From NCBI RefSeq assembly GCF_009733595.1, contig NZ_WOFH01000019.1, positions 62,001 to 126,000 on the forward strand: a DNA stretch of 64,000 nucleotides, in the 5' to 3' direction. The stretch comes from Actinomadura litoris (lineage in GTDB: Bacteria > Actinomycetota > Actinomycetes > Streptosporangiales > Streptosporangiaceae). Under the pieces are notes generated by a model. That model had not been told where the DNA came from. It worked only from the letters and a program-made list of their open reading frames with translations, and ran no database searches. This document shows, in pieces, positions 56,848 through 64,000 of this stretch (position 1 is the stretch's first letter; every line of letters starts with the position of its first letter). Made by a program: the position numbers and the translations under genes.

Positions 56848-59336
56848 TGCGGGCGCCGCTTTCCTGGGTGCGCGAGTACGTCGAGCTGCCCGCCGGGGTC
56901 ACCGGCCGCGACCTGGCCGCGAAGCTGATCGCGGCGGGCCTTGAGGTCGAGACCGTCGAGCGGGCGGGCGCCGACCTGACCGGCCCGCTGGTCGTCGGCC
57001 GGGTCCTGGCGATCGAGGAGCTCACCGGGTTCAAGAAGCCGATCCGCTACTGCCAGGTGGACGTCGGCCAGGCGAACGGCACCGGCGAGCCGCAGAACAT
57101 CATCTGCGGCGCGACGAACTTCGCCGTCGGCGACCACGTCGTGGTCATCCTGCCGGGCGGGGTGCTGCCGGGCGGGTTCGAGATCGGGGCGCGCAAGACC
57201 TACGGCAGGCTGTCGGAGGGGATGATCTGCGCGGTCGACGAGCTGGGCATCGGCGACGACCACGCCGGCATCCTCGTGCTGCCGCCCGGCACGCCGCCGG
57301 GCACGGACGCGGTGGAGCTGCTCGGCCTGCGCGACGACGTCCTCGACATCGCCGTCACGCCCGACCGCGGCTACGCGCTGTCGATCCGCGGCATCGCCCG
57401 CGAGGCCGCCACGGCCTACGGGGTGCCGTTCAAGGACCCGGCCGAGGTGGAGTTGCCCGCCGACACCGGCGAGTCCTACCCGGCGAGCATCGGCGACCCG
57501 TCGGCGTGCGACCGGTTCGTGCTGCGCGAGGTGCGCGGGTTCGACCCGGACGCCACGACCCCGATCCGGATGCAGGTCCGCCTGCACCGGGCCGGGATGC
57601 GGCCGGTGTCGCTGGCCGTGGACGTCACCAACTACCTGATGCTGGAGCTCGGGCAGCCGCTGCACGCCTTCGACCGGTCCAAGCTCACCGGCCCGATCGT
57701 GGTGCGGCGCGCCGCGCCGGGCGAGGCGCTGGAGACCCTCGACCACGCCAAGCGGACCCTCGACCCCGAGGACGTCCTCATCACCGACGCGTCGGGGCCG
57801 ATCTCGATGGCGGGCACGATGGGCGGCCTCGCCACCGAGATCGACGACCGGTCGGCGGACATGGTGATCGAGGCGGCGCACTTCGACGCCGTCGGCATCG
57901 CCCGGATGGCCCGGCGGCACCGGCTGCACAGCGAGGCGTCCTACCGGTTCGAGCGCGGCGTCGACCGCGAGCTGCCGCTGTACGCCTCCTACCGGGCGGC
58001 GCGGATGCTGGCCGAGCTGGGCGGCGCCGAGATCGTGCCCGGCGTGACGCACGCGCAGGCACCGGTGGAGCCGGTCACGGTCACGATGTCGGCGGGCCAC
58101 CCCGGGCGGGTCGCGGGCGTGGCCTACCCGCCGGACGCGGTCGTCCGGCGGCTGGAGGACGTCGGCTGCTCCGTGGCGGGCGGCACCGGCGAGGGGGAGG
58201 TGCTGACGGTGACCCCGCCGTCGTGGCGCCCCGACCTCGTCGACCCCAACGACCTCGCCGAGGAGGTCATCCGGCTGGAGGGGTATGAGGACATCCCGGT
58301 CCGCGCGCCGCGCCCCTCGAACGGGCGGGGGCTGACGCTCCAGCAGCGGCTGCGGCGCCGGGTGGGCCGCGCGCTCGCGGGCGCCGGGTACGTCGAGGTG
58401 CTGTCGTTCCCGTTCGCCGCCGAGAAGGACTGGGACGACCTCCAGCTCCCGTCCGGCGACGAGCGGCGCACGGCGCTGCGGCTCGCCAACCCCCTCTCCG
58501 AGGACGAGCCGCTCCTGCGCACGACGCTGCTGCCCGGACTGCTGCGCGCCCTCGTCCACAACGTGGGGCGCGGCTTCGGCGACGCGGCGCTGTTCGAGAT
58601 GGGCCTGGTGTTCCGCCCCCGCCCCGACGCGCCGGGCCGGGCGCCGCGCCTCGCGGTCGACCGCGGGCCGACGGCGGAGGAGGTCGCCTCCGTCGAGGCG
58701 GCGCTGCCCGACCAGCCGCACCGGGTGGCCGTCGTGCTGTCGGGCGACCGGGAGCCGTCGGGCTGGTGGGGCCCGGGCCGCCCCGCGCTGTGGGCGGACG
58801 CCGTCGAGGCGGCCCGCACCGTGGCCCGCGAGGCCGGGGTCGAGCTGGAGGTGCGGGCCGACCGGCACGCGCCGTGGCATCCGGGGCGCTGCGCCGCGCT
58901 GTACGCGGGCGACGTCCTCGTCGGCCACGCCGGTGAGCTGCACCCGCGCGTCACCAAGGCCTACGGGCTGCCGCCGCGCACCTGCGCGATGGAGCTGGAG
59001 CTGCGCCGCCTGGGCGAGCCCGCGGCGCCCCGCGCGCCGCACGTGTCGACCTACCCGGTCGCCACCCAGGACGTCGCGCTCGTCGTCGACGCGGACGTCC
59101 CCGCCGCGCGTGTCGCGGCCGCGCTGCGCGAGGGCGCGGGGGAGCTGCTGGAGGCGATCCGGCTGTTCGACGTCTACACCGGCGAGCAGGTGGGCGAGGG
59201 GCGCAAGTCGCTGGCCTACACGCTGCGGTTCCGCGCGCCCGACCGCACACTGACGGCGGAGGAGGCGACTCGGGCCCGCGACGCGGCCGTCGCCGCCGCG
59301 GCGTCCGGGACCGGCGCCACGCTCCGCGGCGCCTGA
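56847..59336 (+). CDS. pheT: Phenylalanyl-tRNA synthetase beta subunit
   Basis: 829-residue beta subunit: N-terminal MRAPLSWVREYVELP, the EMAP-II-like tRNA-binding domain (NIICGATNFAVGDHVVVILPGG), B3/B4 editing region (IAVTPDRGYALSIRGIAREAA; DVTNYLMLELGQPLHAFD), B5 (PPSWRPDLVDPNDLAEEVIRL), and the C-terminal anticodon-binding domain (YPVATQDVALVVDADVPAARV). Length is normal and complete. Together with PheS it forms the (alpha-beta)2 enzyme. The start overlaps the pheS stop. Confidence 0.97.
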   Translation: MRAPLSWVREYVELPAGVTGRDLAAKLIAAGLEVETVERAGADLTGPLVVGRVLAIEELTGFKKPIRYCQVDVGQANGTGEPQNIICGATNFAVGDHVVVILPGGVLPGGFEIGARKTYGRLSEGMICAVDELGIGDDHAGILVLPPGTPPGTDAVELLGLRDDVLDIAVTPDRGYALSIRGIAREAATAYGVPFKDPAEVELPADTGESYPASIGDPSACDRFVLREVRGFDPDATTPIRMQVRLHRAGMRPVSLAVDVTNYLMLELGQPLHAFDRSKLTGPIVVRRAAPGEALETLDHAKRTLDPEDVLITDASGPISMAGTMGGLATEIDDRSADMVIEAAHFDAVGIARMARRHRLHSEASYRFERGVDRELPLYASYRAARMLAELGGAEIVPGVTHAQAPVEPVTVTMSAGHPGRVAGVAYPPDAVVRRLEDVGCSVAGGTGEGEVLTVTPPSWRPDLVDPNDLAEEVIRLEGYEDIPVRAPRPSNGRGLTLQQRLRRRVGRALAGAGYVEVLSFPFAAEKDWDDLQLPSGDERRTALRLANPLSEDEPLLRTTLLPGLLRALVHNVGRGFGDAALFEMGLVFRPRPDAPGRAPRLAVDRGPTAEEVASVEAALPDQPHRVAVVLSGDREPSGWWGPGRPALWADAVEAARTVAREAGVELEVRADRHAPWHPGRCAALYAGDVLVGHAGELHPRVTKAYGLPPRTCAMELELRRLGEPAAPRAPHVSTYPVATQDVALVVDADVPAARVAAALREGAGELLEAIRLFDVYTGEQVGEGRKSLAYTLRFRAPDRTLTAEEATRARDAAVAAAASGTGATLRGA

Positions 59337-59346
59337 CGGCTGAGGA

Positions 59347-59370
59347 GGGCGGCCCCGCGCGGGGCCGCCC
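59347..59370 (+). terminator. Terminator after pheT
   Basis: A perfect 10-bp stem GGGCGGCCCC/GGGGCCGCCC around GCGC, followed by TTTCG. A canonical intrinsic terminator ending the pheS-pheT unit. Confidence 0.85.
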
Positions 59371-59391
59371 TTTCGTCTCCGCTGACGCGAT

Positions 59392-59420
59392 TTGCGTCCC
59401 GGCGATGGTTCGGGTAAGGT
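59392..59420 (+). promoter_or_regulatory. Strong-looking promoter of the ABC-F gene
   Basis: TTGCGT (59392-59397) and TAAGGT (59415-59420) are exactly 17 bp apart, the best sigma-70-type promoter in the window. Transcription would start near 59427, about 236 nt before the ABC-F ATG. Confidence 0.6.
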
Positions 59421-59426
59421 GACCGG

Positions 59427-59662
59427 GTCATATTGCCGCCCGGCAGGGGAGTCCATTGAGGATCTGAGGTCCGACACCGCGCGACGGCCGTTCACCGGCC
59501 CGCGCACGTGACCTCAGCCGTGGACCTTCGTCCCCGCCGGGCTTTCGCATGTCATGACGGCCTCACCCGCCGCCACGGCCTCCCGCCCGCCGGCCGCGTC
59601 GCGCGCCCCACGCGGTGTCTCCATGTGTTCCGCCAATCGCTCGCCATCATGGAGGCCCCCTC
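59427..59662 (+). promoter_or_regulatory. Long 5' leader of the ABC-F gene, possible attenuator
   Basis: The leader contains a 3-codon frame TTG-AGG-ATC-TGA (59456-59467, Met-Arg-Ile) four bases after GGGGAG. A hairpin CTGAGGT/ACCTCAG (59464-59470 with 59511-59517), holding an inner GGCCG/CGGCC stem, overlaps its stop codon. Many antibiotic-resistance ABC-F genes are controlled by ribosome stalling in such leaders. No clear terminator was found, so this is a hypothesis. Confidence 0.3.
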
Positions 59663-61279
59663 ATGTCATTCGCCATCGTGTGCTCCGGCGTGTCGTTCGC
59701 CTGGCCCGACGGCACGCGAGTCCTGGACGGCCTGGACGTCGCGTTCGGCGCCACCCGCACCGGGCTGATCGGCGTCAACGGCTCCGGCAAGTCCACGCTG
59801 CTGAGGCTGATCGCGGGGGAGCTGGCCCCCGCCGCCGGAAAGATCAACGTGGCGGGGGAGGTCGGCTACCTGCCGCAGTCCCTCCCGCTCGACGGCGCCA
59901 GCACCGTCTCGGACCTGCTCGGCATCAGCGCCGCGCGGGCGGCGCTGCACGCCATCGAGCGCGGCGAGGCCACCGAGGAGAACTTCGCCGCCGTCGGCGA
60001 CGACTGGGACGTCGAGGAGCGCGCCCGCGCCGAACTCGACCGGCTCGGCCTCGGCGAGGTGGGGCTGGACCGCACCGTCCCGACGCTGTCGGGCGGCGAG
60101 GCCGTCATGGTCGCGCTCGCGGCGCTGTTCCTGGCCCGCCCCGACGTCCTGCTGCTGGACGAGCCGACCAACAACCTCGACCTGGACGCGCGCCGCCGCC
60201 TGTACGAGGCGGTCGAGTCCTGGACGGGCGTGCTCGTCGTCGTCAGCCACGACCGGGAGCTGCTCGACCGGGTGCAGGAGATCACCGACCTGCGCGAGGG
60301 CGCCGTCCGGACGTTCGGCGGCAACCTCACGGCCTACGAGGAGCTGCTCGCGGTCGAGCGGGAGGCCGCCGAGCGCACCGTCCGGGCGGCCGAGACCGAC
60401 ATGCGCCGCCAGAAGCGCGAGCTGGAGGAGGCGCACGTCAAGCTGGCGCGGCGGCTGCGCTACGGCAAGAAGATGCAGGAGACCAAGCGCGAACCCAAGA
60501 TCGTGATGGGCGAGCGCAAGCGGCAGGCGCAGGTCGCGGCGGGCAAGCACCGCATCATGCACGAGGAGCGGCTCGCCGGGGCCCGCGACCGGCTCACCGA
60601 GGCCGAGGAGGCGGTGCGCGGGGACGCCGAGATCCGGGTGACGCTGCCCGCGACCGAGGTGCCCGCCGGGCGGACGGTCGCGACCGTGACCGGGCTCGCG
60701 CCGCCCGAGCCGGAGACCGGGTCGCTGGAGGAGCTGATCGTCCGGGGTCCGGAGCGGATCGCGCTGGTCGGCCCGAACGGGTCGGGCAAGACGACGTTCC
60801 TGCGGGCCCTGACCGGCGAGTCCGTCCCGGAGGGGGTGGACGTGCGGCTCGGCGTGGAGGGCGTCCGCTACCTGCCGCAGCGGCTCGACGTCCTCGACCC
60901 GGACCTCAGCGTCATCGACAACGTCCGCGCGGTCGCGCCGTCGGTGCCGGTGAACCAGGTCAGGGCCGGGCTGGCGCGGTTCCTGTTCCGGGGCGCGCGG
61001 GCCGAGCAGCCGGCGGGGACGCTGTCGGGCGGCGAGCGGTTCCGCGCCGTGCTGGCCTCGCTGCTGCTCGCCGAGCCCGCGCCGCGGCTCCTGCTGCTGG
61101 ACGAGCCGACCAACAACCTCGACATGGCGAGCGTCCGGCAGCTCGGCCAGGCCCTGTCGGGGTACCGGGGCGCGCTGCTGGTGGTCAGCCACGACCTGCC
61201 GTTCCTGCGGACGATCGGGATCACCCGCTGGCTGGCGATGGACCGCCGCGCCGGCCTGTCGGAGGTGGACCCGATGTGA
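59663..61279 (+). CDS. ABC-F family ribosome-associated ATPase
   Basis: 538-residue ABC-F protein with two ATPase domains and no membrane segment. Domain 1 has Walker A GVNGSGKST (38-46) and LLLDEPTNNLDLDARRRL; the linker is a long Lys/Arg helix pair (about residues 245-315, KRELEEAHVKLARRLRYGKKMQETKRE); domain 2 has GPNGSGKTT (near 370), the signature LSGGERFRAVLASLLL and a second LDEPTNNLDMASV. These proteins act at the ribosomal E-site; some protect against antibiotics. ATG 59663 has GGAGG seven bases upstream; an earlier in-frame ATG or ATC-like start lacks a site. Confidence 0.93.
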   Translation: MSFAIVCSGVSFAWPDGTRVLDGLDVAFGATRTGLIGVNGSGKSTLLRLIAGELAPAAGKINVAGEVGYLPQSLPLDGASTVSDLLGISAARAALHAIERGEATEENFAAVGDDWDVEERARAELDRLGLGEVGLDRTVPTLSGGEAVMVALAALFLARPDVLLLDEPTNNLDLDARRRLYEAVESWTGVLVVVSHDRELLDRVQEITDLREGAVRTFGGNLTAYEELLAVEREAAERTVRAAETDMRRQKRELEEAHVKLARRLRYGKKMQETKREPKIVMGERKRQAQVAAGKHRIMHEERLAGARDRLTEAEEAVRGDAEIRVTLPATEVPAGRTVATVTGLAPPEPETGSLEELIVRGPERIALVGPNGSGKTTFLRALTGESVPEGVDVRLGVEGVRYLPQRLDVLDPDLSVIDNVRAVAPSVPVNQVRAGLARFLFRGARAEQPAGTLSGGERFRAVLASLLLAEPAPRLLLLDEPTNNLDMASVRQLGQALSGYRGALLVVSHDLPFLRTIGITRWLAMDRRAGLSEVDPM

Positions 61280-61289
61280 TCGCGGCGGG

Positions 61290-62624
61290 TCAGCGCACCC
61301 GTCCGCGCGCCGCCCGCCCCAGGGCCTCTTCGAGGTCGTCCAGGAACTGCCCGTCGCCGCCCTGCGCCGAGCAGTCCGCCGTCCCGGTCATGCACCGCAG
61401 CCGGTCGCGGAGCCGGTCGCGGAGGACACGGCTGACCTCGGGGTAGTAGACCGAGGAGGGCCGCGGGCGCGCGGACGCCACGGCCCGGCGGATCACGGGC
61501 GCCTCGGCGTGCAGGACGACCTCCTCGTTCGGGGCCCCCTGGGACCCGCAGGCCCGGGGGCCCTGGTAGGCGTCCTCGCGCACGGGCGCCCACCCGCCGC
61601 AGGCGAACAGCCGCCGCTGCCGCTCCCGGTCGGTGAGGTACTCGACCAGCTCGCGCGCCGCGCGGGCCCGTTCGCCGGTGAGCGAGGCGGCCAGGGCGAG
61701 GCTCTGGCCGCCCAGCACCCGCTCGCCCGGGTAGGGGACGGCGTCGAGGTGCTTCGCGGCCTCGCTCCCGCTGTTGAGGAGCAGGGTGTAGAACGCGGGC
61801 CAGTCGCGCAGGAAGGCCACCTCGCCGTTCTTGAAGGCCGTGACGCCCGCCGTCTCGTCGGCCTCCAGCGACGCCGGGGAGATCACCGGGCGCTCTCCCC
61901 GCATGGCGTTGGCGAGGTCGCGCAGCGCGGCGCGGACCGCCGCGCGGTCCATCGCGACCTTCCCGTCCTCGCCGACGGTGATGTCCCCGCCCTGGTCGCG
62001 GACCAGTTCGAGCATGTCGACGGTGAAGCCCTCGTAGCGGTCGAGCTGGAGCATGAGCCCGGCCTTGAGGCGGGTGCCGGGGCCCATGACCGCGCGCGCC
62101 TGCTCCCTGAGCTCCGCCTGGGTGGTCGGGACGCGCCGGACGAGGTCGGTGCGGTAGATCAGCAGGGGCGCGTCGGTGTTCAGCGGCACCGTCCACAGCC
62201 TGCCGCGGTAGCGTCCGGTGCGCAGCAGGTCCGGGATGATCGGCCGCAGGCCCGCCTGCGGGAGGTCGTCGAGCGGCCGGATGTAGCCGGCCCTCGCGAA
62301 CTCCGGGGTCCAGGGCGTGTCGAGGATGTAGACGTCGCCGTCGCAGCCGCCCGAGCGCGCGGTCGACACCAGCTCGCTGTGCTCCATGTCGCTGTTCAGC
62401 GGCAGGTGGCGGAACCGCGCCCGGAGCCCGCGCCGGCCGGCCCACTCGCCGACGAGCGCCTGCCGCACGCCGATCGGGTCCTTGCCGCCGACCACGACGA
62501 GCGGGGCGCCCGGCGCGCAGCCCGCCCCGGACGGCCCGGACGCCACCCTCGGGTACGCGACCAGGGCGACCAGGGCCGCCAGCGCCCCGGCGACGGCGCT
62601 GACCTGCACGGCGGAGGGGTTCAC
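61290..62624 (-). CDS. Membrane-anchored extracellular solute-binding protein
   Basis: 444-residue family-1-type solute-binding protein. An N-terminal membrane segment (about residues 6-27, no lipobox with correct Cys) is followed by a binding domain: PLVVVGGKDPIGVRQALVGEW, DGDVYILDTPWTPEFARAGYIRPLDDL, RLWTVPLNTDAPLLIYRTDLV and GEVAFLRDWPAFYTLL. A Cys pair near the C-terminus (RCMTGTADCSAQG) is unusual. No permease or ATPase gene is visible, so it may serve as a sensor rather than a transporter part. It follows a binding-protein/VWA gene by 56 bp on the same strand. GTG 62624; a GTG at 62609 is possible. Confidence 0.8.
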   Translation of the reverse strand: MNPSAVQVSAVAGALAALVALVAYPRVASGPSGAGCAPGAPLVVVGGKDPIGVRQALVGEWAGRRGLRARFRHLPLNSDMEHSELVSTARSGGCDGDVYILDTPWTPEFARAGYIRPLDDLPQAGLRPIIPDLLRTGRYRGRLWTVPLNTDAPLLIYRTDLVRRVPTTQAELREQARAVMGPGTRLKAGLMLQLDRYEGFTVDMLELVRDQGGDITVGEDGKVAMDRAAVRAALRDLANAMRGERPVISPASLEADETAGVTAFKNGEVAFLRDWPAFYTLLLNSGSEAAKHLDAVPYPGERVLGGQSLALAASLTGERARAARELVEYLTDRERQRRLFACGGWAPVREDAYQGPRACGSQGAPNEEVVLHAEAPVIRRAVASARPRPSSVYYPEVSRVLRDRLRDRLRCMTGTADCSAQGGDGQFLDDLEEALGRAARGRVR

Positions 62625-62680
62625 CTGCTTCGGCTCCGTTTCTGTGCGAGGGTCCGGCGGCTGGGGCGGGCGGAGGGCGG

Positions 62681-64000
62681 CTAGGACGAGCCGAAGAGCG
62701 CGTCGAACAGCGGGTCGCCGTCCGCGTTCGCGGGGAGGCAGTGGAACCGCTGCTCCGCCCGCCGCAGGTCGGCCAGCTCCTTCGGGCATCCCGCCCCGGT
62801 GAGCGCGAGGACGTAGACGTCCGGGGCGTCCGCGCCCTTCAGCGCGTCCTGGAGTTCCGCGCGGGTGGCGCGGTCGCCGTGGCCGGGGTCGTCGTCGACG
62901 CCGTCGGTGAGCACGACCAGCGCCTGGCGGCCGTCCCGGTGCCCCCTGGCGCGCCGGTCGGCGGCCTCCCCGGCCGCGTGCCGCGCCGCGCCCGCGATCG
63001 CGTGGTAGAGCGGCGTCGTCTCGGCGTCCGCCTCGTGCGCCTGTGCCAGCCACCGCTCGATCCGCGTCTTGGCGGGATCGTTCGCGGGCGCCATGGGGAC
63101 GAGCCGGCGCGGTTCGCGGCCTCCCGGGCCGTCGGGGAACCGCCACAGGCCCACCCGGTCGTTCGGGCCGAGCCAGCCGAGCGTGCGGTAGACGGTGTTC
63201 CGGGCGTCCGTCAGCAGTGTCCCGCCGTTCACGGGCGTGTTCATCGTCCGGGAGAGGTCGAGCATGAAGCCCACCGAGCGCGGCTTCCACGCGTTGGTCA
63301 TCAGGGCGCGGGCGTTCCTCAGGTCGTCCAGCCCGAACCGGGGGCGGGCGGCGGGCGCCGCGCCCCGGGGCAGCGAGCGCGCCAGCCAGTCCCCGAACCG
63401 CTCGGCGAAGGTGATCCCGTCCGGGTCGCCGTCCTGCCAGCGGACCTGGACCACCGGCCGGTCGACCGCCATCGCCCCGCCCTCGGGCTGCACGGTCACC
63501 AGCTGCCGGGCCTCCGCGCCGGGGGCGTCGCAGCGGGTGCCGGGCCGGTCCCCCTTGACGGTGTCCAGCGGCACGATCGCGGCGGTGGCCGGGCCGCCGT
63601 CGCGCGCCGTCCGCAGCCGGCAGAGCACCTCGCCGGGGTCGTCCGCCGCCGCCCCGCCGGCCTCGACCTGCCCGGCGAGGACCCTGCGCCGCTGCTGGAA
63701 GGCGTCGGAGGTGTCGCCGGACAGGAGGGCGGCGAGGCCGACCAGCCCGGTCTCGGTCGTCTGCGGGCTGGGCATGAGCAACCGGGTGCCGCGGACCTTC
63801 TCCGCGAGCCGCCTCCAGGTCAGGGACTCCGAGCCGGTGAGGCCCAGCTCGCCCGCGTCCGGCTCGGACAGCACGAGCACCAGCGGCGACGCCGGCCCGG
63901 CGTACCGCCCGCCCCAGGTCAGCCGGGCCTCCGGGGCGAGGTTCCGCACGACCTCCTCGACCGAGGCGCTGGTCGCCGGGAGCCAGACGTCGGGGCGCGG
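62681..64000 (-). CDS. Substrate-binding and VWA-domain protein (5' end outside window)
   Basis: The C-terminal 439 codons of a larger protein that runs off the right edge. The visible N-terminal half is periplasmic-binding-protein-like (LTWGGRYAGPASPLVLVLSEPDAGELG; LTWRRLAEKVRGTRLLMPSP). The C-terminal half is a von Willebrand factor A domain. Its metal site reads DLSRT (in FMLDLSRTMNTP), i.e. DxSxT in place of DxSxS, and later VVLTDGVDDD. Such fusions are membrane-associated in actinobacteria and bind ligands or partners with a metal ion. Export cannot be judged without the N-terminus. It is upstream of the solute-binding gene. Confidence 0.82.
   Translation of the reverse strand, partial: PRPDVWLPATSASVEEVVRNLAPEARLTWGGRYAGPASPLVLVLSEPDAGELGLTGSESLTWRRLAEKVRGTRLLMPSPQTTETGLVGLAALLSGDTSDAFQQRRRVLAGQVEAGGAAADDPGEVLCRLRTARDGGPATAAIVPLDTVKGDRPGTRCDAPGAEARQLVTVQPEGGAMAVDRPVVQVRWQDGDPDGITFAERFGDWLARSLPRGAAPAARPRFGLDDLRNARALMTNAWKPRSVGFMLDLSRTMNTPVNGGTLLTDARNTVYRTLGWLGPNDRVGLWRFPDGPGGREPRRLVPMAPANDPAKTRIERWLAQAHEADAETTPLYHAIAGAARHAAGEAADRRARGHRDGRQALVVLTDGVDDDPGHGDRATRAELQDALKGADAPDVYVLALTGAGCPKELADLRRAEQRFHCLPANADGDPLFDALFGSS

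Noticed and set aside
1..64000. tRNA, rRNA, CRISPR arrays, insertion sequences or phage genes
   Set aside because: Reading all intergenic gaps showed no cloverleaf-like sequence, no spaced repeat array, and no transposase or integrase.

Overview
The window is a very GC-rich stretch of actinobacterial chromosome. GTG starts, 4-bp ATGA/GTGA overlaps and TANNNT -10 boxes without a clear -35 are common. Gene order matches the conserved actinobacterial housekeeping block: thrS, HIT/Ap4A phosphorylase, pgsA, patA-like, pimA, pdxS/pdxT, yebC, ruvCAB, yajC-secD-secF, apt, relA, cyclophilin, glyoxalase-II-like, hisS, aspS, rarA, alaS, ruvX, mltG, aroE, infC-rpmI-rplT, trmH, pheS-pheT. Phosphatidylinositol-mannoside genes plus several families common in Streptosporangiales and Streptomyces suggest a non-mycobacterial actinomycete. 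Actinomadura/Thermomonosporaceae is my best guess, inferred from gene content only. I saw no rRNA, tRNA, CRISPR array or insertion sequence.

Layout. 1-13.98 kb: the tail of a sugar porter, then thrS behind an apparent threonine attenuator, a Gls24-like protein, the HIT gene, a DCC/HTTM pair, a Tat-exported polysaccharide deacetylase, an EF-G paralogue, and the pgsA-patA-pimA-lemA operon for PIM synthesis. 14-22 kb: a DUF3048 protein, pyridoxal-5'-phosphate synthase (pdxS and pdxT split by an unknown gene), yebC, an Eis-like acetyltransferase and the overlapping ruvC-ruvA-ruvB operon. 22-35.6 kb: yajC-secD-secF, apt, relA, aspS/hisS/MBL on the minus strand, an exported cyclophilin and a DUF349 coiled-coil protein. 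35.6-39.2 kb: an accessory patch (DinB-like protein, DUF305, DUF3105, small Cys/His membrane protein, PAP2-family enzyme). 39.2-46.8 kb: rarA, two small membrane proteins, alaS, ruvX, mltG, aroE.

46.8-50.5 kb: a less ordinary accessory cassette lies between aroE and infC. It holds a membrane-anchored terpene-cyclase-fold protein, a HIT protein, a PfkB-like kinase and a Nudix protein. 50.5-59.4 kb: a long infC leader containing a terminator/antiterminator switch, infC itself (apparently starting at AUC), rpmI, rplT, trmH, a STAS protein lacking the phospho-acceptor serine, an orphan PAS histidine kinase, and pheS-pheT. 59.4-64 kb: an ABC-F protein behind a good promoter and a long leader, then two minus-strand genes (a membrane-anchored solute-binding protein and a binding-protein/VWA fusion) running off the right edge.

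The strongest leads for something undescribed are the RNA switches before thrS, infC, yajC and the ABC-F gene, the aroE-infC cassette, the STAS/kinase pair, and the transporter-less binding protein/VWA pair.
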